Below, in pieces: positions 20,704-29,651 of a DNA stretch of 64,000 nucleotides. The number at the start of each line of letters is the position of its first letter. Positions within the stretch are counted from its first letter, which is position 1. Source of the DNA: Haloechinothrix_A salitolerans (GTDB taxonomy: Bacteria; Actinomycetota; Actinomycetes; Mycobacteriales; Pseudonocardiaceae); NCBI RefSeq assembly GCF_039544105.1, contig NZ_BAABLA010000011.1. One strand, given 5' to 3'. The position numbers were made by a program, and so were the translations under genes. The notes beneath the pieces are model-generated. The model made no database searches and was not told the DNA's origin. It was given only the letters and a program-made list of their open reading frames with translations.

Positions 20704-21966
20704 ATGGCAGTCGACGTCAGCTCGCAGCTGTACCAGGCGATCAAGGACATGATCAACCAGCTCTTCAACGACAAGCAGGCCGCGGCACAGTTCGCGGAGG
20801 ATCCCTTCGGCGCGGTCGCGGCGCAGGGCATCAGTGGCGACCTCGACGGACTGGACATGCACCAGCTCGTCGGCGAGTGCGCGGCGGACTCGACCCTCCC
20901 GGACGGCCCGAAGCAGGCGTTGCAGAGCTACGCCAGCGGCAGCCCCGCCCCGGCCAGCTCACCGGTCAAACCGCCACCTGGCCCGGCGAACAACACCACG
21001 GAGGTCGTCCAGCAGCTGCAGTACGCGACCTACGTGGCCCACGAGGGCGACACGCACATCCAAGAGACCATCATCGACAACAGCGTCAACACCAACGTCG
21101 AAGGCGATGTGCATGGCGACGTCGACATCGACTCCACCAACGTCAACGCGACCGGCGACGACGCCATCGCGGCGGGAGACGACGTCAACGCGGCCACCGG
21201 CGATGGCTCGCAGGTCATCGACGGCGACAACTTCGGTCAGGCCAACACCGGCGACAACGCCGCGGTGGCAGGCGACGACGGTCAGGCGAACACCGGCGAC
21301 GGCGCGGTGCAGGCTGGCGACGACATCAACGCCCCGGTCAACACCGGCGTGAACACCGGCATCCTGGCCGACGGCAGCGTCGAGGACGCGGTCGTTGGCG
21401 ACGGCAACACCGTCAACCAGGTCGACGGCAGCGCCGACGGCGCCGTGTTCGGTGACAACAGCGGCCTCGCGGGCGGCATCGACATCGACGCCAGTGGTGG
21501 TGACGCGAGCGGCACCGGCGGCGACGCCTTCGGCGGGTTCGGTGGCGACGGCGGCGACGCGGGCGAGACGTCCACGGGCGGCGGCGGTGGCCTGTTCGGC
21601 GGCGGCGACGACACCGCGATCGGCGGCATCGGCGGGTCCGGCGGCAGCGCCGACGCCACCGGCGGCGCGGGCACCGGCGGCAACTCATCCGGCGGCGACG
21701 TCAACCTGAACCTCAACTTCGGTGGCGGCTCGCAGACCAACGTGCAGGACTCGACCGTGGAGGAGTCGGCCGTCAGCACCGGCGGCGACGCGAACAACGT
21801 CGCGGACAACAACGTCTATGACGGCTCGGCGGCCTCAGCGGGCGGCGACGCCAGCGGCTACTACGAGGAGACCGACGTCGACGCGGACTTCTCGGAGGTC
21901 ACGACCGAGCAGGGCCCTGGCGACCAAACGCAGGAGGCGAGCGCGGCCGACGACCCGGCGCTCTGA
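20704..21966 (+). CDS. iniB: Glycine/aspartate-rich IniB-like protein
   Basis: A 420-residue protein; the ATG at 20704 follows GAAGGAG. Residues 1-75 form a compact helical domain (YQAIKDMINQLF, AAAQFAEDPFGAVAAQGI) of the IniB N-terminal type. From about residue 115 the sequence is a long low-complexity Gly/Asp/Asn/Ala run with recurring short units (TGDNAAVAG, GDDINAP, GGDASG), suggesting a beta-solenoid or extended surface protein. No N-terminal signal peptide is seen. IniB is the first gene of mycobacterial iniBAC, induced by cell-wall inhibitors; its biochemical role is not known. It is followed by a strong hairpin, then the two dynamin genes. Confidence 0.85.
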   Translation: MAVDVSSQLYQAIKDMINQLFNDKQAAAQFAEDPFGAVAAQGISGDLDGLDMHQLVGECAADSTLPDGPKQALQSYASGSPAPASSPVKPPPGPANNTTEVVQQLQYATYVAHEGDTHIQETIIDNSVNTNVEGDVHGDVDIDSTNVNATGDDAIAAGDDVNAATGDGSQVIDGDNFGQANTGDNAAVAGDDGQANTGDGAVQAGDDINAPVNTGVNTGILADGSVEDAVVGDGNTVNQVDGSADGAVFGDNSGLAGGIDIDASGGDASGTGGDAFGGFGGDGGDAGETSTGGGGGLFGGGDDTAIGGIGGSGGSADATGGAGTGGNSSGGDVNLNLNFGGGSQTNVQDSTVEESAVSTGGDANNVADNNVYDGSAASAGGDASGYYEETDVDADFSEVTTEQGPGDQTQEASAADDPAL

Positions 21967-21974
21967 CCAGGTTC

Positions 21975-22014
21975 CAGCGGGGTTCCCCGGCCACCGGGCC
22001 GAGGGACCCCGCTG
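21975..22014 (+). terminator. Hairpin between iniB and iniA
   Basis: CAGCGGGGT (21975-21983) pairs with ACCCCGCTG (22006-22014), and further pairing is possible inside the loop (GGCC/GGCC). No T-run follows. It starts 8 bases after the iniB stop and could terminate part of the iniB transcripts, leaving iniAC at a lower level or under its own promoter in the following less GC-rich stretch. Confidence 0.6.
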
Positions 22015-22125
22015 AGCCACGCCCGGAAGGGCGCTGATAGTTCCTCACACAGCACCAACTAAGCCAATTGCACGTTGATGACTGAATCGCGTGACTTATT
22101 CCCTGCGAGTAGATGATGAGGCACG

Positions 22126-23970
22126 ATGATGGCCATGGCATCCCAGCCCGCGGGTAAGGAGGCGGTCGCGCGGGCCACCGCAGCGGTGTCCGCGGGAATC
22201 AAGGCGTGCGGCGCCTACAACCGCCCCGACCTGGCGAAACGGCTGGAACGGGCGGCGGCGTCACTGGCGGAACCAAGCGTGCCCGTCGTAGTCGTCGGCG
22301 AGTTCAAGCAAGGCAAGAGCTCGCTGGTCAACGCGCTGCTCGGCGCGAACATCTGCCCGGTGGACGACGACGTCGCCACCGCGATCCCCACCTCGGTCGC
22401 CTACGGCGAGCAGCAGCGTGCCGAGCTGGTCCTCGAAGGCGACCCGCCCGTACGCGAGCCCATCGAGCTCAGCGACGTCCGGCGCTGGGTGGTGGAGTCC
22501 GATCCGGTGACCGCCGCCGTCGAGCCGGAACCGGTCAACGCCGATCGGGGCCGACCGGTTGGCGTCGAGGTCACGTTGCCGCGCAAGCTGCTGTCCGGCG
22601 GGCTGACGCTGGTGGACACCCCCGGTGTCGGCGGACTCGGCTCCGCGCACGCCGCCGCGAGTCTGGCGGCGGCATCCATGGCCGACGCGCTCGTGTTCGT
22701 CACCGACGCCTCGCAGGAGCTCACCCGCAGCGAGCTCGACTTTCTGATCAAGGCGCGCAACCTGTGCTCAGCCGTCGTGTGTGTGCTGACCAAGACCGAT
22801 TTCTACCCGCGCTGGCGCACCATCGCGGAGCTCAACGCCAAGCATCTGCGCGAGCTGGGCGAACCGCCGATCATCCCGGTGTCGTCCACCCTGCGGTCGC
22901 AGGCGGCGGCGACCGGCGACACCGCGCTCAACACCGAGTCCGGCTTCCCTGAGCTGGTAACGTTCCTGTCCGCCCAGGTCGGGGGCGGCGCGGCGCGGCG
23001 AAGGGCCGCCACGGCCGCGGGTGAGGTCGCGACCGCATGCACCCAGATCGAGGCGCAGTTCGAAGCCGAACGCGCCGCGCTGGACGACCCGGAGCAAGCC
23101 AAACGCGTCGTCGCGGAACTCACCGAGGCGAAGGAACGCGCGGCGGCGCTGAAGTCCACCGCCGCGAAGTGGAGTCAGACGCTCACCGACGGCGCCGCCG
23201 ACCTGACCTCGGACATCGAACACGATCTCCGCGGCCGTATCCGCGGCGTGCTGCAGGAGGCCAGCGACGCGATCGAGGAGAGCGACCCGGCCGACACCTG
23301 GCACGAGATGGAGTCGTGGCTCGAGGCACGAGTCGCACACGAGCTGATCGAGAACTACACCATGCTGCGCGACCGCGCGATCGAGCTGAGCGAACGCGTC
23401 GGCGAGCACTTCCGCGAGGCGTCCGGTGGCGTACTTGACGCGATCGCGGTGCGCAACCCGGAGCCGATGCTGGCGGGCGCGAAGATCGACCACAAGATCG
23501 AGCTGGAGCGGATGAAGGTCGGCAAGCAGGCGATGGTCGCGCTCAAGAGCGCCTACGGCGGCGCGATCATGTTCGTCATGCTCGGCACCCTGACCGGCGT
23601 CTCGCTCGGGCCGATCGCGCTCGGCATCGGTCTCGTGATGGGCCGCAAGGGGCTGCGGGACGAGAAACAACGACAGCGCAGCGCGCGGCAGTCGCAGGCG
23701 AAGAACGCCGTCCGTCGCTACTGCGACGAGGTCAGCTTCGTCGCCCAGAAAGACTCGCGCGACACGATGCGCGCCATCCAGCGGCAGCTCCGCGATTACT
23801 ACACCGGCCTCGCCGAGGAGTTCAACACCTCCAACGCCGAGGCATTGCAGCGCGCGACCGAGGCCGCCGCGCGCACCAAGTCCGAACGCGCGAAGCGGCT
23901 CGCCGACATCGACGCGGAGATGGATCGGCTCAAGCAGCTGCGCGAACACGCCATGGCGGTGACGTCATGA
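22126..23970 (+). CDS. iniA: Dynamin-like GTPase IniA
   Basis: A 614-residue bacterial dynamin-family GTPase. The G1 P-loop GEFKQGKSS is at residues 58-66, the switch region has a conserved threonine (TAIPTSV), G3 is DTPGVGG, and G4 is TKTDFY. A long helical stalk follows, with a hydrophobic pair (IMFVMLGTLTGVSLGPIALGIGLVMG) likely to be the membrane-binding paddle. Mycobacterial IniA shapes or fuses membranes and is linked to isoniazid/ethambutol tolerance. Two ATGs (22126, 22129) are possible starts after a GAGG. It overlaps iniC by 4 bases, so the two GTPases are co-translated and may act as a hetero-pair. Confidence 0.93.
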   Translation: MMAMASQPAGKEAVARATAAVSAGIKACGAYNRPDLAKRLERAAASLAEPSVPVVVVGEFKQGKSSLVNALLGANICPVDDDVATAIPTSVAYGEQQRAELVLEGDPPVREPIELSDVRRWVVESDPVTAAVEPEPVNADRGRPVGVEVTLPRKLLSGGLTLVDTPGVGGLGSAHAAASLAAASMADALVFVTDASQELTRSELDFLIKARNLCSAVVCVLTKTDFYPRWRTIAELNAKHLRELGEPPIIPVSSTLRSQAAATGDTALNTESGFPELVTFLSAQVGGGAARRRAATAAGEVATACTQIEAQFEAERAALDDPEQAKRVVAELTEAKERAAALKSTAAKWSQTLTDGAADLTSDIEHDLRGRIRGVLQEASDAIEESDPADTWHEMESWLEARVAHELIENYTMLRDRAIELSERVGEHFREASGGVLDAIAVRNPEPMLAGAKIDHKIELERMKVGKQAMVALKSAYGGAIMFVMLGTLTGVSLGPIALGIGLVMGRKGLRDEKQRQRSARQSQAKNAVRRYCDEVSFVAQKDSRDTMRAIQRQLRDYYTGLAEEFNTSNAEALQRATEAAARTKSERAKRLADIDAEMDRLKQLREHAMAVTS

Positions 23971-25448
23971 CCAGCCTGCTCGACGACACTCGTGCCGCGC
24001 TGGACCGCGCTATCGACGTCTACCGGGGCACCGAGGACGGCGATCGACTCGGTCACGTGCGCGCCCGGCTGGACGAGCCACTGCGAGTCGCGGTGGCTGG
24101 CCGGATCAAGGCGGGCAAGTCCACGCTGCTCAACGCGCTCGTCGGCGAACGCCTCGCGCCCACGGACGCTGGGGAATGCACCCGCATCGTCACCTGGTAC
24201 GCCGACGGCCACACCTACCGAGTGGAGGCGGAGCTGACCGACGGTGACGCGCGGCAGCTCTCGTTCACCCGCGACGAGGGCGTCATCGATGTCGACCTCG
24301 GCGGGCTGCCGCCGGAAAAGGTCACTCGGCTGCTGGTGACGTGGCCGTCCGCGCGGCTGCGCACGGCGACGCTGATCGACACGCCAGGCATCGGCTCGCT
24401 CTCGGAGTCGGTAGCGCAGCGCACGTGGGATCTGCTCTCGGCGTCGGGCGAGGACGCTGCCGACGCCCCCGCCGACGCGGTGCTGTACCTGCTGCGGCAT
24501 CTGCATTCGCACGACCTGGAGTTCCTGCGCGCGTTCCACGACACCGAGGTGTCCCACCCGAACCCGGTGAACGCGATCGGCGTGCTGTCGCGGGCGGACG
24601 AGATCGGCGTCGGCAGGCTCGACTCGATGACGTCGGCGAGCAAGATCGCCGCGCGGATGGCGAGTGACCCCACGGTCCGCACGGTCGTACAGACCGTGGT
24701 TCCCGTTGCTGGGCTGCTCGCGGAGACAGCGGCGACGCTGACCGAAGCCGAGGTGGCGCGGTTGCGGCGCATCGCGGAGCTGCCGGTCGCCGATGCCGAC
24801 GCGTTGCTGCTCACCGCCGACCGGTTCGTGGACCGCATGCCCGAGCTGGGCGTGACGTCGACGGAGCGCGAGGAGCTGTTGGACCGGTTCGGGCTGTTCG
24901 GCATCCGGCTGGCGACCAGCGTGCTGCGACACCGCGTCGCGTCCACCGCGACCGAACTCGCGACGGTGCTGACCGAACGCAGCGGCATCGGGGAGCTGAA
25001 CCAGCTACTGCGATCGCTGTTCTTCGATCGCCGCGATGTGTTGAAAAGCCGCTCGGCGTTGGCCGCGCTCGACGCGCTGACCCGCGCGGCTCCCCGGCCC
25101 GGCAGCGAGGCGGTTGCCGCCGACGTGGAGCGGATCATGGCCTCGGCGCACCCCTTCCAGGAGCTGCGGGTGCTGTCCGCGATCCGCGCTGGCTGGGTGA
25201 CCGGCAAACCCGCCGTGCTGGACGACCTGGAACACGTCATCGGCGGCACGGGCGCCGACATCGGCCAACGACTACGACTGGCGGACGACGACAGCCACGA
25301 CGCGCGGGTGGCGGCCGCCTCAGCGGCGCTCGACCGCTGGCAGCGACGCGCCGAGAACCCGCTGACCAAGCACGAACTGGCCGTCGCGGCGCGGGTGGCG
25401 ATCCGCTCCTGCGAAGGCATGCTGACCGAGCTGAGGCGAACGTCATGA
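23967..25448 (+). CDS. iniC: Dynamin-like GTPase IniC
   Basis: A 493-residue dynamin-family GTPase, matching the usual IniC length. G1 is GRIKAGKSTLLNALVG (about residues 45-60), a CTRIVTWY switch follows, G3 is DTPGIGSLSE, and LSRADEIGVGRLDS stands where G4 would be (degenerate RADE in place of NKxD). It lacks the obvious hydrophobic paddle of IniA, which fits a partner role. The ATG overlaps the iniA stop. It ends 11 bases before the convergent acidic-protein gene. Confidence 0.93.
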   Translation: MTSLLDDTRAALDRAIDVYRGTEDGDRLGHVRARLDEPLRVAVAGRIKAGKSTLLNALVGERLAPTDAGECTRIVTWYADGHTYRVEAELTDGDARQLSFTRDEGVIDVDLGGLPPEKVTRLLVTWPSARLRTATLIDTPGIGSLSESVAQRTWDLLSASGEDAADAPADAVLYLLRHLHSHDLEFLRAFHDTEVSHPNPVNAIGVLSRADEIGVGRLDSMTSASKIAARMASDPTVRTVVQTVVPVAGLLAETAATLTEAEVARLRRIAELPVADADALLLTADRFVDRMPELGVTSTEREELLDRFGLFGIRLATSVLRHRVASTATELATVLTERSGIGELNQLLRSLFFDRRDVLKSRSALAALDALTRAAPRPGSEAVAADVERIMASAHPFQELRVLSAIRAGWVTGKPAVLDDLEHVIGGTGADIGQRLRLADDDSHDARVAAASAALDRWQRRAENPLTKHELAVAARVAIRSCEGMLTELRRTS

Positions 25449-25459
25449 GCGTCCCAGGC

Positions 25460-26008
25460 TCACGCGTCGGTGATGCCAGGATCGGTCTCGCCGTCCGTCG
25501 CTCCCGCATCGGTCTCGTCCGGGCTGCCGCTGCCAAACAGTTCCGGCAGTGCCGCCACGGACGAGTCCTCGGGCACGTCGGCGGGCGCGGGCAGCGGTTC
25601 CGCGTTCTCCAGCCCAACCAGCCCCGCCTCGTCGGCCGCGCCGTCGACGGTCGCCGCGCCTGCGCCGAAGTCCAGGTCGTCGCTACCCGTGCCGAACGCG
25701 ATCCCCAGCGCTTCGCCCGCCTCGGCGTCAGCCGCGTCAAGGTCGTCGAGGTCCCCGGTGGGCGCGCTGGCCAGCAGCGCGAGGGCCGCCTCGGGGTCGA
25801 CGTCCTCGCCAGCCGCGTGCGCCGTGACGAAGGGCGCGAGGTGCTCGGCCACGGCGATGTCGGCAGTACCCGCATAGTGCGCGAGCGCGTCGCCGATCAG
25901 GTCGATGGGCAGGTCGTGGCCCGCATCGCGCAATGCGGCAACCGGATCGTCGAGCGCGCCATCGGACAGGGCGTCGAATACCTCATGCAACGGGCGGGCG
26001 GAATCCAT
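25460..26008 (-). CDS. Acidic hypothetical protein between iniC and the Hsp70-like gene
   Basis: The minus-strand frame from the ATG at 26008 gives 182 residues. The first 60 look helical and well structured (PLHEVFDALSDGALDDPVAAL, then PIDLIGDALAHYAG and APFVTAHAAGED). The C-terminal 90 are very acidic with Asp/Gly/Ala/Pro-rich disorder. The opposite strand is also open but encodes an arginine-rich shadow, so the minus strand is preferred. The ribosome site is poor (GGTGG), and the start may differ. It converges with iniC and is divergent from the Hsp70-like gene 93 bp away. Its structured part recalls small accessory proteins beside Hsp70 genes; function is unknown. Confidence 0.65.
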   Translation of the reverse strand: MDSARPLHEVFDALSDGALDDPVAALRDAGHDLPIDLIGDALAHYAGTADIAVAEHLAPFVTAHAAGEDVDPEAALALLASAPTGDLDDLDAADAEAGEALGIAFGTGSDDLDFGAGAATVDGAADEAGLVGLENAEPLPAPADVPEDSSVAALPELFGSGSPDETDAGATDGETDPGITDA

Positions 26009-26101
26009 ACCACCACGGTAGGCGCCGCACGCGCGCCGTGCCTCGGGGAGATCCCCCGCACCACCCCCATTCCCCCGCGACCGGATGACACGGAGCATTA
26101 G

Positions 26102-28213
26102 ATGTACACACTCGGTATCGACCTCGGCACGACGTTCACGGCGGCGGCCACCTGGCGGGACGGCCACGCCGAGATCGCCTCATTGGGCAGCAAAGCGGCG
26201 GTCATTCCCTCGGTCGTGCTGCTGCGCGACGACGAGGAGGTCCTGACCGGCGAAGCAGCCAACCGGCGCGGCCTGAGCGAGCCGCAACGCGTCGCGCGCG
26301 AGTTCAAACGGCGGTTCGGCGACACAACGCCAATCTTGCTCGGCGGCGCACCGCACTCGCCAGAAGCGCTGACCGCGAAGCTACTGCGCGCCGTGATCGA
26401 CGACGTCGCCGAGCGCGAGGGCGAGCAGCCGTCGCGAATCTGCGTGTGCCACCCCGCGAACTGGGGCCCGTACAAGCGAGATCTGCTGGATCAGGTGATC
26501 CGCCTCGCCAACATCGACCAGCCGGTGCGGTTCACCACCGAGCCCGAGGCGGCGGCCGCCTGCTACGCGCATCAACAACGCGTCGAGGTCGGCTCCGTTG
26601 TGGCGGTGTACGACCTGGGTGGCGGCACGTTCGACGCCACGGTGTTGCGCAAGACGCCCACCGGGTTCGAGATTCTTGGCGCCCCTGAGGGCATCGAACG
26701 GCTCGGTGGCATCGACTTCGACGCCGCCGTCTTCCACCACGTCGCGCAGGCGCTCGACGGCGCCCTTGACGACCTGGACGAGGACGACCCGGGCGTCGTC
26801 AACGCCGTGGCCCGGCTGAAAGAGGAGTGCGTCGAGGCGAAGGAAGCGCTGTCCTCCGACACCGACACGTCGATCCCGGTACTGCTGCCGTCCCTGTCGA
26901 CCGAGGTGCGGTTGACGAGGGCGGAGCTGGAGGCGATGGTGCGGCCCGCGCTGTACAGCTCGATCGAGGCGCTGCGACGGGCGTTGCGGTCGGCAGACGT
27001 CACCCCGGAACAGCTGCACTCGGTACTCCTCGTCGGCGGGTCGTCGCGTATGCCACTTGTCGCGCAGCTCGTGGGTGCTGAGCTGGGAAGGCCGGTCGCG
27101 GTGGACGCGCACCCGAAGCACGCCATCGCGATCGGTGCGGCGTGGTTGGCCAGCGCGGCGGAACGTCCAGAGCAACAGGCGCCGCCGGTCTCGCACCACG
27201 CACCACGGCGTACGGTGCCGACGGGGGCGGGGCATGCCGGTGCGGCCACCGCGGGAGCGGCGGGTGCTGTCGCCGGCGCGAGTGCGGCGGGCGGTGCCAA
27301 CAACGCGGCGGCGGAGCAGGAGGCACGCCATGAACAGCGGGCGACGCGGCACCAGTCGTCACCGTCGCGGCCGCCGACCCAACCACCGACCGAGTCAGCA
27401 CCACAACCCACCCAGCTGATATCCACCTTCGGCACCAGCAGCGGACCGCCCACCCCCGCCGGACACCGCGGTGAGAGCGGCCAAGGTCGCTCCCATGCCG
27501 AACACGCGGGCACCGGCGTCACACACGGCGTCCTGAACGCCGGACACAACGTCGGGAGTGCGGGACACAACGTCGAGAGTGCCGGACACGGCAACGGCGG
27601 CGATGGCGGTGGCGGGACCGCCCTGCGGCGGATCGGACTCGTCGCGGGCGGCGTGATCGTGGCGGCGCTGGTGGCGACCGCGGCGGTATGGGCCATCGGC
27701 GGTGACGACGGCGGGACCGGCGGCGATGCTGACGCGGGGACCGGCCAGAACCAGGGACAGGGCCAGAACCAGGGCGCCGATGACGGCGGGGGCGCCGATG
27801 AAGGCGGGACCGGCACGCAGGTGCCACCTGACGAGCGGTGCACCGACGCGATCAAGAGCAACGAACGCTGGGTGTGTCTTGTCGGCGCGCGATTCCAGGG
27901 CGGAGAACTCGTCGTGGACTACGAAGCGGAGTGGGCCGGTGTGCCACCGAACGTCAACGGCGGTTTCCACCTGCACCTCTGGGGTAGTGATGGCGAGAAC
28001 CCGCCCGCCGCGACCATGGGCACGCATGCCCCGGACCGCGGCACGTGGGTGATCAAGGACGACCAGCCCGCCGTACTGACCGCCCAACAGGTCGCCAACG
28101 TCATCGGCGACAACCCCAAGGTGTGTGCCCGGATAGCCAACGGATCGCACGAGTTGGTGCCGGACAACGACGGCGGCTACGCCACCGGCAACTGTGTCCC
28201 GATCGAGCGGTAG
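26102..28213 (+). CDS. Membrane-anchored Hsp70-ATPase-domain protein
   Basis: A 703-residue protein. Residues 1-350 form an Hsp70/DnaK-type ATPase (LGIDLGTTFTAAA phosphate 1, VYDLGGGTFDATVL phosphate 2, VLLVGGSSRMPLV adenosine motif). There is no peptide-binding domain. Instead come about 130 residues of Ala/His/Pro/Gln-rich linker, a transmembrane helix (GLVAGGVIVAALVATAAVW, about 515-540), a Gly/Gln/Asp-rich spacer and an outer domain of about 125 residues with four cysteines (CTDAIKSN, WVCLVG, KVCARI, GNCVPIER). It probably senses something outside and signals through the ATPase. The linker carries heptapeptides written by a 21-nt DNA repeat. It sits next to the ini genes. Confidence 0.85.
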   Translation: MYTLGIDLGTTFTAAATWRDGHAEIASLGSKAAVIPSVVLLRDDEEVLTGEAANRRGLSEPQRVAREFKRRFGDTTPILLGGAPHSPEALTAKLLRAVIDDVAEREGEQPSRICVCHPANWGPYKRDLLDQVIRLANIDQPVRFTTEPEAAAACYAHQQRVEVGSVVAVYDLGGGTFDATVLRKTPTGFEILGAPEGIERLGGIDFDAAVFHHVAQALDGALDDLDEDDPGVVNAVARLKEECVEAKEALSSDTDTSIPVLLPSLSTEVRLTRAELEAMVRPALYSSIEALRRALRSADVTPEQLHSVLLVGGSSRMPLVAQLVGAELGRPVAVDAHPKHAIAIGAAWLASAAERPEQQAPPVSHHAPRRTVPTGAGHAGAATAGAAGAVAGASAAGGANNAAAEQEARHEQRATRHQSSPSRPPTQPPTESAPQPTQLISTFGTSSGPPTPAGHRGESGQGRSHAEHAGTGVTHGVLNAGHNVGSAGHNVESAGHGNGGDGGGGTALRRIGLVAGGVIVAALVATAAVWAIGGDDGGTGGDADAGTGQNQGQGQNQGADDGGGADEGGTGTQVPPDERCTDAIKSNERWVCLVGARFQGGELVVDYEAEWAGVPPNVNGGFHLHLWGSDGENPPAATMGTHAPDRGTWVIKDDQPAVLTAQQVANVIGDNPKVCARIANGSHELVPDNDGGYATGNCVPIER
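27514..27597 (+). repeat. 21-nt repeat array (4 units) inside the Hsp70-like gene
   Basis: Four units of exactly 21 nt, with core GGACACAACGTC and a GAGTGC- or GAACGC-type lead, start at 27514 (diverged), 27535, 27556 and 27577. Because 21 nt is seven codons, they encode the heptapeptide GHNVGSA, then GHNVESA, plus diverged flanking units. The same unit forms the intergenic arrays at 51531-51614 and 52040-52123. Confidence 0.8.
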
Positions 28214-28333
28214 CCGCACCCGCGCCGGGTCCGGCACACCGAAAAGGAAAAGCTCGGCATCCCAGGTGTGAACTCCGAGCAGTCGGGTACTCCCGCATGG
28301 CCCGTACTGGCACGACAGAAAGGGAGGCCAGTC

Positions 28334-28825
28334 ATGACGGCCATCCAAGTCTCGGTCGATGTCGCACGGCCAGTGCGCACGGTCTACAACCAGTGGACGC
28401 AGTTCGAGTCGTTCCCGGAGTTCATGTCGGGCGTCGACCGCGTGGTGCAGAAGAGTGATACCCGCGCCCGTTGGGAGACCAGCATCGGCGGTGTGAAGCG
28501 AGAGTTCGACACCGAGATCACCGAGCAGCGCCCCGACGAGCGGATCGCGTGGACGTCCCTCGACGAGCCGAGGCACGGCGGCGTGGTGACGTTCCACCGT
28601 ATCGATGACCACAGCACACGGGTGCACCTGCAGATGGAGTATGAGCCGCACTCGATCCCGGAGAAGGCGGGGGCGGCGCTCGGTGTCGTGCAGCACCGCA
28701 TCAAGGGCGACCTCAACCGGTTCAGGGACTTCATCGAGCATCGGCGGCGGGAATCAGGATCCTGGCGCGGCAACGTAACCACTCCGCGCCAACGCGACCT
28801 CGGCCCCGTACAAGACCGCGCGTAG
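28334..28825 (+). CDS. SRPBCC family protein (cyclase/dehydrase-like)
   Basis: The ATG at 28334 follows AGGGAGG and gives 163 residues. The SRPBCC fold is clear: VSVDVARPVRTVYNQWTQFESFPEFM at the start, then IGGVKREFDTEITEQRPDERIAWTS and VTFHRIDDHSTRVHLQMEY, ending in a helix (GDLNRFRDFIEHR). The usual ligand is a hydrophobic small molecule. Similar single-domain proteins are common stress genes in actinobacteria. It follows the Hsp70-like gene by 120 bp. Confidence 0.88.
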   Translation: MTAIQVSVDVARPVRTVYNQWTQFESFPEFMSGVDRVVQKSDTRARWETSIGGVKREFDTEITEQRPDERIAWTSLDEPRHGGVVTFHRIDDHSTRVHLQMEYEPHSIPEKAGAALGVVQHRIKGDLNRFRDFIEHRRRESGSWRGNVTTPRQRDLGPVQDRA

Positions 28826-28895
28826 CGCGAGCCGAGACGAAACGATCCGGTGACGGCACGGGCGACGCGGCAGCTCCGTCCCGGCCTACAGCGCG

Positions 28896-29651
28896 CTACA
28901 ACGACTCGACGACGTCGACGAGCTCATGGTCGGGAAAGGCACCGAGCTGTGCCGCGGCGAGGCTTTCCGGCGGGATGACGAGTACCACCTTGCCGCCGAC
29001 GCCCGCGGCGGCTTCGGCGACCTCGTCGACCGCGAGCGCCGCTCCCTCGGTCACCGGCCCGAGCGCGCCGAGATCCAACGTCAGGGGAACGACACCGCCG
29101 CAACTGACGCCGAGCAACTGCCTGCGCAGCAGCGGCGCGGCGCTCGCGGGCACGTTGCCTGTGATGCGCACGATGATGTTGTCGACGCTACTGCGCACGG
29201 CGATCCGGTGCTCACCGTTATTGCGACCCGAAGAGTCCTCGCCGTGCGCCACATCGAACTCCAGGGTGACCAACGTGCCACCCGACGTGTGGTCGATATA
29301 GACCCGATCGACGCACTCCTGCATCATCAACACGCCCCTGCCGCCGAGTCCCTCGCCGGGACGTGCGGGTTTCCAGCTGCCTTCGTCGGCCACCGTGAGC
29401 ACCACGTCGTCCCCCCGATGCCGCCCGGTGACACGCAACGGGCCAGCGGGGCGATCTCGGTAAGCGTGCACCATCGAGTTCGTAATCGCCTCGTTGAGCG
29501 CGAGCAACGCGCGCTCAACACCGTCATCGGGACATGTGGTGTGCCGTAGCCAACGTTCGAGGCGATCTCGCAACCATGGCAGCTGCCGCGGCTCGGCACG
29601 CACCTCCACCTCAACGTGGTGCGGGTGCGACTGTCCGCCGGTTGATTTCAC
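28896..29651 (-). CDS. HATPase (RsbW-like) fused to a STAS-like domain
   Basis: A 251-residue protein starting at a GTG (29651) behind AGGAGGG. Residues 1-130 are a GHKL ATPase of the anti-sigma RsbW/SpoIIAB kind: ALLALNEAITNSMVHAYRD (N box), LTVADEGSW (G1) and GEGLGGRGVLMMQECVDRV (G2). Residues 150-251 resemble a STAS/anti-anti-sigma domain (RIAVRSSVDNIIVRITGNV, LTLDLGALGPVTEGA). The two halves of a partner-switching system in one chain is unusual and suggests self-regulation or control of a distant sigma factor; no sigma gene is adjacent. Confidence 0.85.
   Translation of the reverse strand: MKSTGGQSHPHHVEVEVRAEPRQLPWLRDRLERWLRHTTCPDDGVERALLALNEAITNSMVHAYRDRPAGPLRVTGRHRGDDVVLTVADEGSWKPARPGEGLGGRGVLMMQECVDRVYIDHTSGGTLVTLEFDVAHGEDSSGRNNGEHRIAVRSSVDNIIVRITGNVPASAAPLLRRQLLGVSCGGVVPLTLDLGALGPVTEGAALAVDEVAEAAAGVGGKVVLVIPPESLAAAQLGAFPDHELVDVVESL

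Noticed and set aside
22126..25448. Dynamin pair as a LeoABC-type vesicle or phage-defence module
   Set aside because: IniR- and IniB-like genes upstream and the 493-residue IniC length fit iniBAC better; no phage-defence neighbours are seen.
25445..26101. Plus-strand open frame of 218 codons after iniC
   Set aside because: It is arginine-rich with no domain, and the minus strand encodes a better-composed acidic protein in the same place.
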